Source of the DNA: VAZQ01 sp036555745
GTDB taxonomy: Bacteria; Pseudomonadota; Alphaproteobacteria; Rhizobiales; Xanthobacteraceae
DNA length: 64,000 bases
NCBI GenBank assembly: GCA_036555745.1
Contig: DATBKV010000243.1
Coordinates: 1-64,000, forward strand
Direction: 5' to 3'
Numbering within the stretch: position 1 is the stretch's first letter; each line of letters starts with the position of its first letter. The translations under genes were made by a program, and so were the position numbers. Under the pieces are notes generated by a model, which was not told the DNA's origin, did not search any database, and saw nothing but the letters and a program-made list of their open reading frames with translations. This document shows positions 49,141 through 57,634 of this stretch, in pieces.

Positions 49141-49334
49141 GCTGTGTCCTTTCGGTTTCTGCCTGTTGCTCATAACCGACTTTGCTCAGGTGGGTTGAAG
49201 GCATTCGTGACCTCATCGCAGGCTTGCGGCGCTCCGGGGGCGGGCTCAAGCATCGCAGGTGGATCACCGGCGGGAAACGTTCCTTCAAGAGCTTCATCGA
49301 GAAGACGTCTAAAAACCGCTTCTCTTGCTGCGAA

Positions 49335-49574
49335 AGCTCAAACGGCGTACTCACGATCAAGGGCGAAAAGAAGGAGGAGAAGGAGGAGAAGAAGAAGGAC
49401 TACTACCTCTCCGAGCGCCGTTATGGCTCGTTCGAGCGCCGCATGCAGATCCCGGACAAGGTCGACGCCGACAAGATCGCGGCCACGTTCAAGAAGGGTG
49501 TGCTCACCGTAACTCTCCCCAAGAAGGCCGAGGCGCAGAAGCCGACGAAGAAGATCGAGGTCAAGGCGTCCTGA
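49335..49574 (+). pseudogene. Truncated second hsp20 copy (C-terminal half)
   Basis: From TCAAACGGCGT at 49337 the sequence is nearly identical to 43048-43284 of hsp20, encoding GVLTIKGEKKEEKEEKKKDY to the stop. Differences include YLS for YIS and QIPDK for QVPDE. The first ~100 codons, holding the N-terminal region and most of the crystallin domain, are replaced by unrelated sequence. An open frame continues upstream to 49182, so a chimeric product is possible but unlikely to be functional. Confidence 0.85.
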
Positions 49575-49609
49575 GAAGCGCAGCGGGCAGGAGCATCCGT
49601 TCAGCCGCT

Positions 49610-49641
49610 AGCTGGTTGCGCCTGCGCGGGCGCAACCAGCT
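49610..49641. terminator. Strong hairpin after the hsp20 remnant
   Basis: A perfect 12-bp stem AGCTGGTTGCGC ... GCGCAACCAGCT with an 8-base loop, 36 bp after the remnant stop and 29 bp before the next small gene. No U-tract follows. Confidence 0.6.
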
Positions 49642-49669
49642 CTCCCATCGGTCCGAGAGGCTAACGCCG

Positions 49670-49820
49670 ATGATCCGCAAGCTTTCTTCGGGCAAGTACC
49701 GTCTCTATTCCCGAAAGGTCAATCCCAAGACCGGCAAGCGTCGCAATCTCGGCACCTTCCCCCTCGCGCGCGGTGGCGGAGAGGCACGAGCGCGCGGTGC
49801 AATATTTCAAGCGGCATTGA
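49670..49820 (+). pseudogene. Small basic conserved protein, frameshifted in a C run
   Basis: The ATG at 49670 opens MIRKLSSGKYRLYSRKVNPK then TGKRRNLGTFP. After a run of five C (49759-49763) the frame is wrong, while the +1 frame continues SRAVAERHERAVQYFKRH to a stop at 49820. Removing one C gives a 49-residue basic protein of a type I believe is widespread in alphaproteobacteria and of unknown role. Either a sequencing error or a real +1 frameshift. Confidence 0.7.
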
Positions 49821-49872
49821 GTTCACTAGGCACAGCGGCTTGGCCGCGCGCTTTGCTGGCGCGCAAGGGCCT

Positions 49873-50709
49873 TCAGCGATCGCGCGCGCGCGCCAGCAGG
49901 ACCGGAATGCCGCGACGCGATGCGATCGTGGCAACCCCCCTGTCGCCGACGGCTCCGCGGCTCATGACGAGCAGGCGCTCGTTCAGATCTCCGAGCTGGG
50001 CCAGCAGGGCGGCTACGTCGAACGGTTCATGGATGGTGGGGCCCGCCTCTAACCGCACTCCGGCGGCTTCGGCCAGCCCGCGGATGGCCGCGCGGGCATT
50101 GGGATATACAGGAGCGAGCGCGATCACGCGCTCTTTTGCGGCGGCCGCGATCGCAAGCGCGAAGTGAAGTCCTGGGTCCTCGGGGCCCGAAATCACGGCT
50201 GCGATCGGCCCCGCCGTCCTGGCTATTCGACTCGGGACCAGCAGCACCGCGACGGATGCTCCGAACGCGGCGTCGACGAATCGGGTGAACTGCTGGGTGA
50301 CGCGCTCGACGGGATTTCGCGGCTCGATGATGACGATGATATCGTCATCATCGGCCGTGGTGCCCAGGACATCGGCGACCGCTCCAGTTGCAACATTGAA
50401 ACTGGCCTCGATCTGGGTCGACCGCACCGCCTCCTGGAAGCGCCGCCGCGCCGTCGCAACCGCCCGATCGAGCTGGCGGAGAAGCTGCGGGCCTTCGATC
50501 GGATGCCAGCCGCCGCCCAGCGGGCGCAATTCCCGCACGCAAGGCAACGCCGCGAGGTCGACAAGCTCGGCATCCTGGACGAATGTCGCCACCAGGCTCG
50601 CTCCCAAGAGGGCGGCGAGCTCGGCCGCAACGCCCACCCCCGCATAATCGTGCGTGCTGTGGGGAAGCCGCACCAGCATCCGCTTGAAATCCGCGCGCGC
50701 TTCATTCAT
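49873..50709 (-). CDS. Universal stress protein-like, tandem domain
   Basis: A 278-residue USP-like protein, more divergent than the others. The N-terminal start is ADFKRMLVRLPHSTHDYAGV, and the C-terminal domain has AKERVIALAPVYPNARAAIR and NERLLVMSRGAVGDRGVATI; the usual GxxGxS ATP motif is replaced by SRGAVGDRG. ATP binding is therefore doubtful. The ATG overlaps the 3' end of the lon-like gene by 8 bp, so they form an operon downstream of a FixK box. It may be a co-factor of that protease; inference only. Confidence 0.78.
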   Translation of the reverse strand: MNEARADFKRMLVRLPHSTHDYAGVGVAAELAALLGASLVATFVQDAELVDLAALPCVRELRPLGGGWHPIEGPQLLRQLDRAVATARRRFQEAVRSTQIEASFNVATGAVADVLGTTADDDDIIVIIEPRNPVERVTQQFTRFVDAAFGASVAVLLVPSRIARTAGPIAAVISGPEDPGLHFALAIAAAAKERVIALAPVYPNARAAIRGLAEAAGVRLEAGPTIHEPFDVAALLAQLGDLNERLLVMSRGAVGDRGVATIASRRGIPVLLARARDR

Positions 50710-53224
50710 GCCGTGACTCCGCGGGCTCGGCGAGGGCCCGTTGGCCGAAGCTTTGCCGAATGCGCGCAAACGCGCGCAGCCGCGCCTCCACCAGGCCGTT
50801 GACGCTGTCGGGCGGATAGAGCCCATCGCCGGCGCGCTGCCCGGCCGACACGCCGGTCAGCAGCGCAATTCCCTGATCAATCGTGGCCACCGGATAGATG
50901 GCGAACTTGCCATCGGCGCAAGCGTCGATGACGTCTCGCCGCAGCATCAAGTGCTGCACGTTGGAGCTTGGAATGAGAACCCCCTGCGTGCCGGTAAGCC
51001 CGCGCCTTTGGCAAATATCGAAAAAGCCCTCGATCTTCTCATTCACCGCGCCGATGGCCTGGATCTCGCCGTGCTGGTTCACCGAGCCGGTGATCGCCAG
51101 GTCCTGCCGCAACGGCAGCTCCGACAGCGCCGACAAGATCGCATAGAGCTCCGCGGAGGATGCACTGTCCCCTTCCACGCCGGCGTACGACTGCTCGAAC
51201 ACCAGGCTCGCGAACAACGACATCGGGGTGTCCACCGCGTAGCGGCCGGCGAGAAAGCCCGACAAGATCAGCACGCCCTTGGAGTGGATAGGGCCGCCGA
51301 GTTCGACCTCCCGCTCGATGTCGACCACCTTCCCGCTGCCCGGCCGTACGCGGCAGGTAATGCGGGTCGGCCGTCCGAAGCGAAATCCGCCCAGCTCGAG
51401 CAAGCTCAGGCCATTCGCCTGGCCGACGTGGCTGCCGCTGGTTGCGATCAACGCCACGTCCTGCAGGATCGTCTCCTCGGCGCGGTCGCGCAAGCGCGAG
51501 GCGCGGCGAACTTGCTGGTCGAGGGCGCGTTGAACGTCCGCGCGCGTGATCGTCGCGCGCTTGGCCTCGGATGCCCAATAGTCCGCTTCCGCGAGCACGT
51601 CTCGGATCTGGTCAATCAGCAAGGTGAGCTTGCCAGCATGGTCGGCCAGACGAGCGGCATGCTCCAGCACCAGTGCGACGCCATCGCACTCCACCGGCCG
51701 CAAACCGTCACGCTTGACGATGGCCGCGATCAGCCGGGCGTGCGAGGCCTCGCTTTCGGGCGAGCGGTCGACCTCGTCCTCGAAGTCGGCCAGTACCTTG
51801 AAGTGCTCGTTGACCTCGGGATCGAACGCCACCAGCAAGTAGTAGAGCAGCCGGCTCCCGAACAACACGACCTTGACGTCGAGCGGGATGGGATCGGGCT
51901 CGAGCGAGAGCGTGCTGGTCAGGCCGATAAAGCGGCCGACATCCTCGATCCTGATTTCACGCTGACGCAGCGTCCGCTTCAGCGCCGTCCAGCTAAACGG
52001 CTCCCTCAGTAGGTGCCGCACATCGAGCAGCAGAAATCCGCCGTTGGCGCGGTGTGCGGCGCCCGGCTTGATTAGCCGGAAATTGGTGACCAGCACCCCG
52101 TGCTGAGAGACGTATTCGATGCTGCCGATGAGATTTGCAAGGGTTGGATGCAGCTCTTCGACGATCGGCGCCGCCTTGTCCTGCGTCGTGCGGCTGACCA
52201 GAACGTTGACCTCGTAACGCTCGAATGAGCCGCCGATGCGGCGGTCGGCACCCTCTCTTTCTTCTCCCTCCGGCTTCATGACGAACATGGCGACGTTCTC
52301 GACTAGGTCGCTATGAACCGCCTCCAGATGCTTGATCACTCTCGGAATGTCGGCGAACTTGCTCTTGGCCTCGTCGATCGAGTGGCCGACAGCGAACATT
52401 GCCGTGTCTCGATTGAGCTTGCGGATCTCGTCGCGATGCGCCTTCTGCCACTGCGGAATCTGGTGCATGATGCGGTCGAGGTCCTTCTCGAGAGCCTCAA
52501 TCGTGTCCTGCACCTCGCGCCGTTTCGCCTCCGGCCACTTGCTGAATTCGTCGGGCGGGACCACCTGTCCGTCCTGCGTCGGGGCCAAGGCAAAGCCGAC
52601 CGGCGTGCGCAGAATGACGATACTTTTCTCGGCCGCCTTGTCGCGCAATGCCGAGAAGGCTTCGCCTTGCTTGGCCTGGACGCTCTGGTCGATGGCCTCA
52701 CGCCGGGTCTGGTAGTCTTCGCTCTCGAACACGGCCGGCAATGCGGTCTTGAGGTCGTCGACCAACTCGCGCATGGCGTCGCGGAAATGCAGCGCACGTC
52801 CGGGCGGAAGCTCAATCGCGATCGGCTTGTGGGGCTCGCTGAAATTGTTCACGTAGACCCAATCCGGCGGGCTCGGCATCTCTTGCGCTGCTTGCCGCAG
52901 GACCCTCTCCACCGCCGGCTGCATTCGCGCCTGGTTGGAGCCGATCACGAACAGATTGAAGCCGGGCTTGCGCACCCGCGTGCCGAATCCGATGGCATCA
53001 ACCGCGCGCTGCTGGCCGACCAACCCATCGATCGGCTCGATCTCCGCCGTGGTCCGGAACGCGAGCAACGACAGGTCAGCGGAGCGATACAGTCGCGCGA
53101 CCGGCAGCGCTGCCGTAGGGGCGGAGCCCTCGCAGACCATGCTTGTCGAGGGGTCAGCGACGCGCTTCAACCGCCCGTCCCCGCCGGCGGCCTCCAAACT
53201 GTGCTCTGTTCCCGGGCCAGCCAC
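50702..53224 (-). CDS. Lon-family (LonB-like) protease with degenerate Walker A
   Basis: An 840-residue Lon-type protease of the bacterial LonB group. The C-terminal peptidase has catalytic Ser687 (GVEGDSASSAEL) and Lys730 (GAVNEKIEGFF), an intact Ser-Lys dyad. The AAA region has a Walker B-like GGFLLLDVRHLL near 395, but at the Walker A position the sequence is NLFVIGSNQARMQPAVERVL, lacking the Gly-Lys-Ser/Thr core. ATP hydrolysis is therefore uncertain, which is odd for Lon. A perfect FixK box lies 69 bp upstream, and a USP-like gene follows with overlap. A role in protein turnover under oxygen limitation is inferred. Confidence 0.9.
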   Translation of the reverse strand: MAGPGTEHSLEAAGGDGRLKRVADPSTSMVCEGSAPTAALPVARLYRSADLSLLAFRTTAEIEPIDGLVGQQRAVDAIGFGTRVRKPGFNLFVIGSNQARMQPAVERVLRQAAQEMPSPPDWVYVNNFSEPHKPIAIELPPGRALHFRDAMRELVDDLKTALPAVFESEDYQTRREAIDQSVQAKQGEAFSALRDKAAEKSIVILRTPVGFALAPTQDGQVVPPDEFSKWPEAKRREVQDTIEALEKDLDRIMHQIPQWQKAHRDEIRKLNRDTAMFAVGHSIDEAKSKFADIPRVIKHLEAVHSDLVENVAMFVMKPEGEEREGADRRIGGSFERYEVNVLVSRTTQDKAAPIVEELHPTLANLIGSIEYVSQHGVLVTNFRLIKPGAAHRANGGFLLLDVRHLLREPFSWTALKRTLRQREIRIEDVGRFIGLTSTLSLEPDPIPLDVKVVLFGSRLLYYLLVAFDPEVNEHFKVLADFEDEVDRSPESEASHARLIAAIVKRDGLRPVECDGVALVLEHAARLADHAGKLTLLIDQIRDVLAEADYWASEAKRATITRADVQRALDQQVRRASRLRDRAEETILQDVALIATSGSHVGQANGLSLLELGGFRFGRPTRITCRVRPGSGKVVDIEREVELGGPIHSKGVLILSGFLAGRYAVDTPMSLFASLVFEQSYAGVEGDSASSAELYAILSALSELPLRQDLAITGSVNQHGEIQAIGAVNEKIEGFFDICQRRGLTGTQGVLIPSSNVQHLMLRRDVIDACADGKFAIYPVATIDQGIALLTGVSAGQRAGDGLYPPDSVNGLVEARLRAFARIRQSFGQRALAEPAESRHE

Positions 53225-53292
53225 GATCCGCTCCGTTACGTTCAGGCTTTTGCGACTGCACCTTTAAATTAGGCTGCCACCTGGAACCGGCA

Positions 53293-53306
53293 TTGATTTG
53301 AATCAA
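53293..53306. promoter_or_regulatory. FixK/FNR box upstream of the Lon-like gene
   Basis: TTGATTTGAATCAA, a perfect match, 68 bp before the protease start at 53224. A class II start near 53258 leaves about 34 bases of leader. Confidence 0.82.
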
Positions 53307-53403
53307 GCTGTCCCGGCAATGGGATAGATGGCAGCAACGCCGGTCCCGTCGCGCCCCGGTTCGGACCGGTGCTGCCACCGACGCGCCGGTTTCCTCAGCC
53401 TGG

Positions 53404-53417
53404 TTGATCGGAATCAA
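53404..53417. promoter_or_regulatory. FixK/FNR box upstream of the ACP/acyl-AMP ligase/PlsC fusion
   Basis: TTGATCGGAATCAA, a perfect match, ends 34 bp before the ATG at 53452. Class II geometry would put the transcript start at about 53452 itself, so the mRNA may be nearly leaderless or translation may start at a later codon. Confidence 0.78.
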
Positions 53418-53451
53418 CAGGAACGGATCCGCGGTCGATTATTTTTTTATT

Positions 53452-56316
53452 ATGGAAACCGCCGTCCACCAGGCCGGGGTGCAGCGCTCCGAGGAGGGCA
53501 CGCGCGAATCGAAGCTGCTCGCCGTCGTCGGCGAGCTTGCGCGCGAATTGCATCCGCAGCACAGCCGGGTCGGCCAGATAACACTCGCCAGCCGGCTCGA
53601 GAAGAACCTGGGCATCGACAGCCTCGGACGCACGGAGCTGGTGCTGCGGCTCGAGCGTGCGTTCGGCGCTCGGCTGCCGATCAATCTGGTCGGCGAGGCC
53701 GACACCGTCGGCGATCTCCTGCGCGCCCTTGATCAGGCCGGGTCGCCCGGCCCGACGGCGGGCATCGTGCCGGCGCCCGCTCCTTTGCCGGCGGTGGCAG
53801 CCGCCGGCGAGGCGCACACCTTGCTGGAGGTGCTGGAGTGGCACGCCAGGGAGCATCCCGACCGCCTGCACGTCAGCGTGCTGGGAGATGAGGCGACCCC
53901 GATCGACTCGCTGACCTACCGGCAGCTAGCTGCGAAGGCGCACGCGATCGCCGCTGGCCTGATCGAGCGCGATGTCATGCCCGGCGACCGCGTCGCGCTG
54001 ATGCTTCCCACCGGCGTCGACTTCTTCACCTCCTTCTTCGGAATTCTGCAAACCGGCGCAGTCCCGGTTCCGATCTACCCGCCGATGCAACGCGCCCAGA
54101 TCGAGGACTATGCCCGCCGGCAGGCCGCCATCCTGCGCAATGCCGGCGCGCGCCTGCTGATCACCGTGCCGGAAGGGCTCAAGCTCGGCGCTCTCCTGCA
54201 GGGCCTGGTTGCAACACTGTCCGCGGTCGAGAGCACCGCTGCGCTTTCGGCACATGCGAGGGAGTCCGCGCTGCCGCCGCCTCCGCAGGGGTCGGCAGCC
54301 GCGCTCATCCAGTACACGTCCGGAAGCACCGGAGATCCGAAAGGCGTCGTCCTCACACACGCCAACCTGCTCGCCAATATCCGCGCCATCGGGCGCGTAG
54401 TCGAGGCGAGCTCTGCCGACCTGTTCGTGAGCTGGTTGCCGCTCTATCACGACATGGGCTTGATCGGATCGTGGCTGGGTTGCCTCTATTACGGGGCGCC
54501 GCTCTACGTCATGTCGCCGCTGAGCTTTCTGGCGCGTCCCCTGAACTGGCTGCGCGCGATCCAGCGCTTTCGCGCAACCATTTCCGCGGCACCCAATTTC
54601 GCCTTCGAGCTTTGCCTCAACAAAATCGACGACGCGGATCTGAAAGGACTGGATCTGAGCTCGCTGCGCCTGGTCGGCAACGGCGCCGAGCCGGTGAGCG
54701 TTGCGACCTTGCGGCGGTTCATCGATCGCTTCGCCCCGTTTGGATTTCGACCGGGAGCCATGGCGCCGGTCTATGGCCTGGCGGAGAACGCAGTGGCCGT
54801 CACCCTGCCGCCGCCCGGACGGCCGCCGATCATCGACCGTGTGGATCGAGTCGCCTTGAGCAGCGGTGGCACCGCCGCGCCTGCGCGCGCGGAGGACCCC
54901 AACCCGATCGAGCTTGTCGCCTGCGGGCGGCCGCTCCCCGATCACGAAGTCCGCATCGTCGACGACGCAGGCCGCGAGCTGGGCGAGCGGCGCGAAGGGC
55001 GCGTGGAATTCCGCGGCCCGTCCGCCACCTCGGGCTATTTCCAGAACGCGGTCAAGACGCGCGAACTGTTCCACGACGGCTGGCTCGACACCGGCGATCG
55101 CGGCTACATGGCCGCCGGCGATCTCTTCATCACCGGCCGCATTAAGGACATCATCATCCGGGCCGGCCAGCACATCTCGCCGCACGAGGTCGAGGAGGCG
55201 GTCGGCGCCATTCCCGGCCTGCGCAAGACCGGCGTTGCCGCCTTCGGGGTCGCCGACCCGGCTTCCGGCACGGAGCGCGTTGTGGTCGTGGCCGAGGCCG
55301 ATGAGACAAGGCCCGCGGCGCAGGCGGAGCTGAAAGCACGCGCCCAGCAGATCGCGGCCTATATCGTGGGCGGACCGCCGGACGAGGTCGTCCTGGTGTC
55401 ACCGGGAGCCGTTCCGAAGACCTCGAGCGGCAAAATTCGTCGTGCCGCAGCCAGAGATCTCTATCTCGGCAAGCGCTTCGCAACGCGGCCGCGCGCGTTC
55501 TGGTGGCAGATCGCGCGTCTGCGTTTGGAAAGCTTGGGCTTTCGTCTGTCGCGGCTGCGTCGAGCGAGCGCGCAGCTCCTCTACGCAGCCTGGTGGTGGA
55601 TCGTGATCCCCGCTTGCTTTCTCTTCGGCTGGCTGGCGGTGATGATGCTGCCGCGTTTGGCGTGGCGATGGGCGGCAGTCCGTACAGTGGCGCGCTGTGC
55701 GCTGGCGGCGCTACGCGTTCCGCTGTCGGTGAACGGCATCGACCGCATCCCGCGCGGTGGCGCGGTATTGGCCTTCAATCACGCCAGCTACATGGACGCG
55801 GTCACCGTCGCCGCGGTTCTCCCCGGCGAGCCCATCCACGTCGTCAAGAAGGAGCTCGAGCGCCAGATCTTCGCTGGCGCGCTGCTCCGGCGGCTGGGCG
55901 TGCTGTTTCTCGAGCGGTTCGAGCTCGCCGGCAGCCTCCTCGACCTCGAGAGCGTGATCGCCGCCGCACGGCAGGGGCGCCTCCTGGTATTCTTTCCCGA
56001 AGGAACGTTTACCCGCCGTGCCGGCCTCTCGGGTTTCTACCTCGGAGCCTTTCGGGTGGCGGCCCAGGCGCGGCTGCCGGTAGTGCCGGCGATCCTGCGC
56101 GGCACGCGCTCGATGCTGCGCGGCGAGCAATGGTTCCCGCGCTGGAGCCCGATCAGCGTCACGTTCGCCGATCCCATCCGACCCGACGGCAGTGATCTCG
56201 CCTCGGTGGTGCGATTGCGCGACGCGGTTCGCGCCGTCATCCTGACGGCCTGCGGGGAACCCGATCTCGGCGAGCTCATCAAACCGGCGCAGCCGCCCGG
56301 CGGATCGGCGCGATGA
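53452..56316 (+). CDS. Trimodular ACP / acyl-AMP ligase / PlsC-type acyltransferase fusion
   Basis: A 954-residue fusion. Residues about 1-95 are an acyl-carrier-protein-like domain with Ser57 in NLGIDSLGRTEL. Residues about 120-690 form an acyl-AMP ligase of the FAAL/fatty-acid type, with IQYTSGSTGDPKGVVLTHAN and TGDRGYMAAGDLFITGRIKD. After two hydrophobic segments near 720-745, residues from about 760 form a PlsC acyltransferase with the catalytic box NHASYMDAV (His777, Asp782) and VFFPEGTFTRR. It would activate a fatty acid, load it on its own carrier and acylate a lysolipid at the membrane. A FixK box lies directly upstream. The downstream MFS gene is decayed. Confidence 0.85.
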   Translation: METAVHQAGVQRSEEGTRESKLLAVVGELARELHPQHSRVGQITLASRLEKNLGIDSLGRTELVLRLERAFGARLPINLVGEADTVGDLLRALDQAGSPGPTAGIVPAPAPLPAVAAAGEAHTLLEVLEWHAREHPDRLHVSVLGDEATPIDSLTYRQLAAKAHAIAAGLIERDVMPGDRVALMLPTGVDFFTSFFGILQTGAVPVPIYPPMQRAQIEDYARRQAAILRNAGARLLITVPEGLKLGALLQGLVATLSAVESTAALSAHARESALPPPPQGSAAALIQYTSGSTGDPKGVVLTHANLLANIRAIGRVVEASSADLFVSWLPLYHDMGLIGSWLGCLYYGAPLYVMSPLSFLARPLNWLRAIQRFRATISAAPNFAFELCLNKIDDADLKGLDLSSLRLVGNGAEPVSVATLRRFIDRFAPFGFRPGAMAPVYGLAENAVAVTLPPPGRPPIIDRVDRVALSSGGTAAPARAEDPNPIELVACGRPLPDHEVRIVDDAGRELGERREGRVEFRGPSATSGYFQNAVKTRELFHDGWLDTGDRGYMAAGDLFITGRIKDIIIRAGQHISPHEVEEAVGAIPGLRKTGVAAFGVADPASGTERVVVVAEADETRPAAQAELKARAQQIAAYIVGGPPDEVVLVSPGAVPKTSSGKIRRAAARDLYLGKRFATRPRAFWWQIARLRLESLGFRLSRLRRASAQLLYAAWWWIVIPACFLFGWLAVMMLPRLAWRWAAVRTVARCALAALRVPLSVNGIDRIPRGGAVLAFNHASYMDAVTVAAVLPGEPIHVVKKELERQIFAGALLRRLGVLFLERFELAGSLLDLESVIAAARQGRLLVFFPEGTFTRRAGLSGFYLGAFRVAAQARLPVVPAILRGTRSMLRGEQWFPRWSPISVTFADPIRPDGSDLASVVRLRDAVRAVILTACGEPDLGELIKPAQPPGGSAR

Positions 56317-56353
56317 CAATCGATGACCGCGGCCCCGTCGCGTCGGAAAAAGA

Positions 56354-57529
56354 ATGCTATCCCCCAACGTGGCGGTGCTGGGTGTCGTCAGCCTGCTCAT
56401 GGGCATGTCGTCGGCCATGATCTACGGGCTCCTCCCGGTGTTCCTGGTCGCGGTGCTGGGGGCGACCGCCACCGCCGTCCGCCTGATCGAGGGCATCGCG
56501 GAGGCGACGACCTCGGCGATGAAAATATTTTCCGGCACCGCCAGCGACTGGATCGGCCGTCGCAAGCCGCTCGTCGTGCTCGGTTATGCGCTATCGGCGG
56601 TGAACAAGCTGCTGTTCCGGCTCGCCGAGTCCGCCTCCACCGTGCTGGTCGCGCGGATCGCCGACCGCATCGGCAAGGCAATCGAGATGCTCCGCGCGAT
56701 GCGCTGCTGGCAGACGTGACGCCGACGGCGATCCGAGGGTCCGGCTTCGGCCTGCGGTTTGCGCTCTACACCGTCGGGGCCGTAACCGGTCCGCTTGCGG
56801 CCATAGCATTGATGGCGTTGAGCGGCGACGATTTCCGGCTGGTGTTCTGGGTTGCCTTGCTGCCGGGCTTGGTGTCGATCGCGGTACTGATGGTCGGCGT
56901 CAAGGAGCCGCGCAACCAGCCGCGCGACGGCAGCCGGCGCTGGCCGCCGCTGCGGCGAGCAGACTTGGCAGGGTTGAGGGCGCCATTCTGGTGGGCGATC
57001 GCGATCGCCACAATTTTCTCGCTCGCCCGCTTCAGCTCGGCATTCCTGGTGTTGAAAGCACATGCGGTCGGAATCGACGCGGCGTTCGTGCCATTCGTCT
57101 TCGTCGTCATGTATCTGGTCTATTCGGCGGCGGCCTATCCTTTTGGCGTGCTTGCCGATCACGTCGATCGGCATCTGCAACTTGGCATCGGCGCGGTCAT
57201 TCTCGTCCTTGCAGATCTCGCGCTTGCGGCCGCGGGCACCGCCGGGACGACTGCCTTGGGTGCCGCGCTGTGGGGCCTGCAGATGGGGATGACGCAAGGC
57301 TTGTTGTCCGCTGCGGTGGCGGACGCCGCCCCCGCGGCTGCGCGGCGCCGCCTTCGGGATTCTCGATCTCGCCGTGGGATTGGCGACTTTTGCCGCCAGC
57401 GCCGGCGCGGGGCTGCTGTGGACGCTCACCGGGCCGGCTGGTTCCTTCCTGGCCGGCGCGGCGCTCGCGGCGCTCGTCGCCGTTATGCTGCCGTTTCAAA
57501 CCATGCCGAAGCCGGCTCGCTCGACATGA
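56354..57529 (+). pseudogene. MFS transporter gene with two frameshifts
   Basis: The frame starts MLSPNVAVLGVVSLLMGMSS with the MFS loop SDWIGRRKPLVVLGY. One base is lost after 56683 (ATCGAG for an expected ATCCGAGAT). The second frame then encodes RDALLADVTPTAIRGSGFGL onward through several helices. Near 57329-57333 an extra C in a five-C run shifts it back, and the true end LLWTLTGPAGSFLAGAALAA reaches the stop at 57529. Restored, it is about a 391-residue, 12-helix permease. It follows the ACP/ligase/PlsC gene by 37 bp and was probably in its operon. The substrate is unknown. Sequencing error is possible. Confidence 0.82.
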
Positions 57530-57634
57530 CTGGAACGCTCTGACCCGGCCGCGTTGATGCTTTGCGCCCGTGCGTCCATCGATCCGCTTGGTCGGCGCCG
57601 ACGCAAGGGTGCCAGCCATTCCAACCTCGGCCTC

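Noticed and set aside
49182..49334. N-terminal extension making the hsp20 remnant a functional chimera
   Set aside because: The stretch is Arg/Lys-rich without similarity to Hsp20 N-termini, and the crystallin domain is cut in half.
42493..49820. Insertion sequence or transposon behind the rearranged 42-50 kb segment
   Set aside because: No transposase, terminal inverted repeats or target duplications could be seen.
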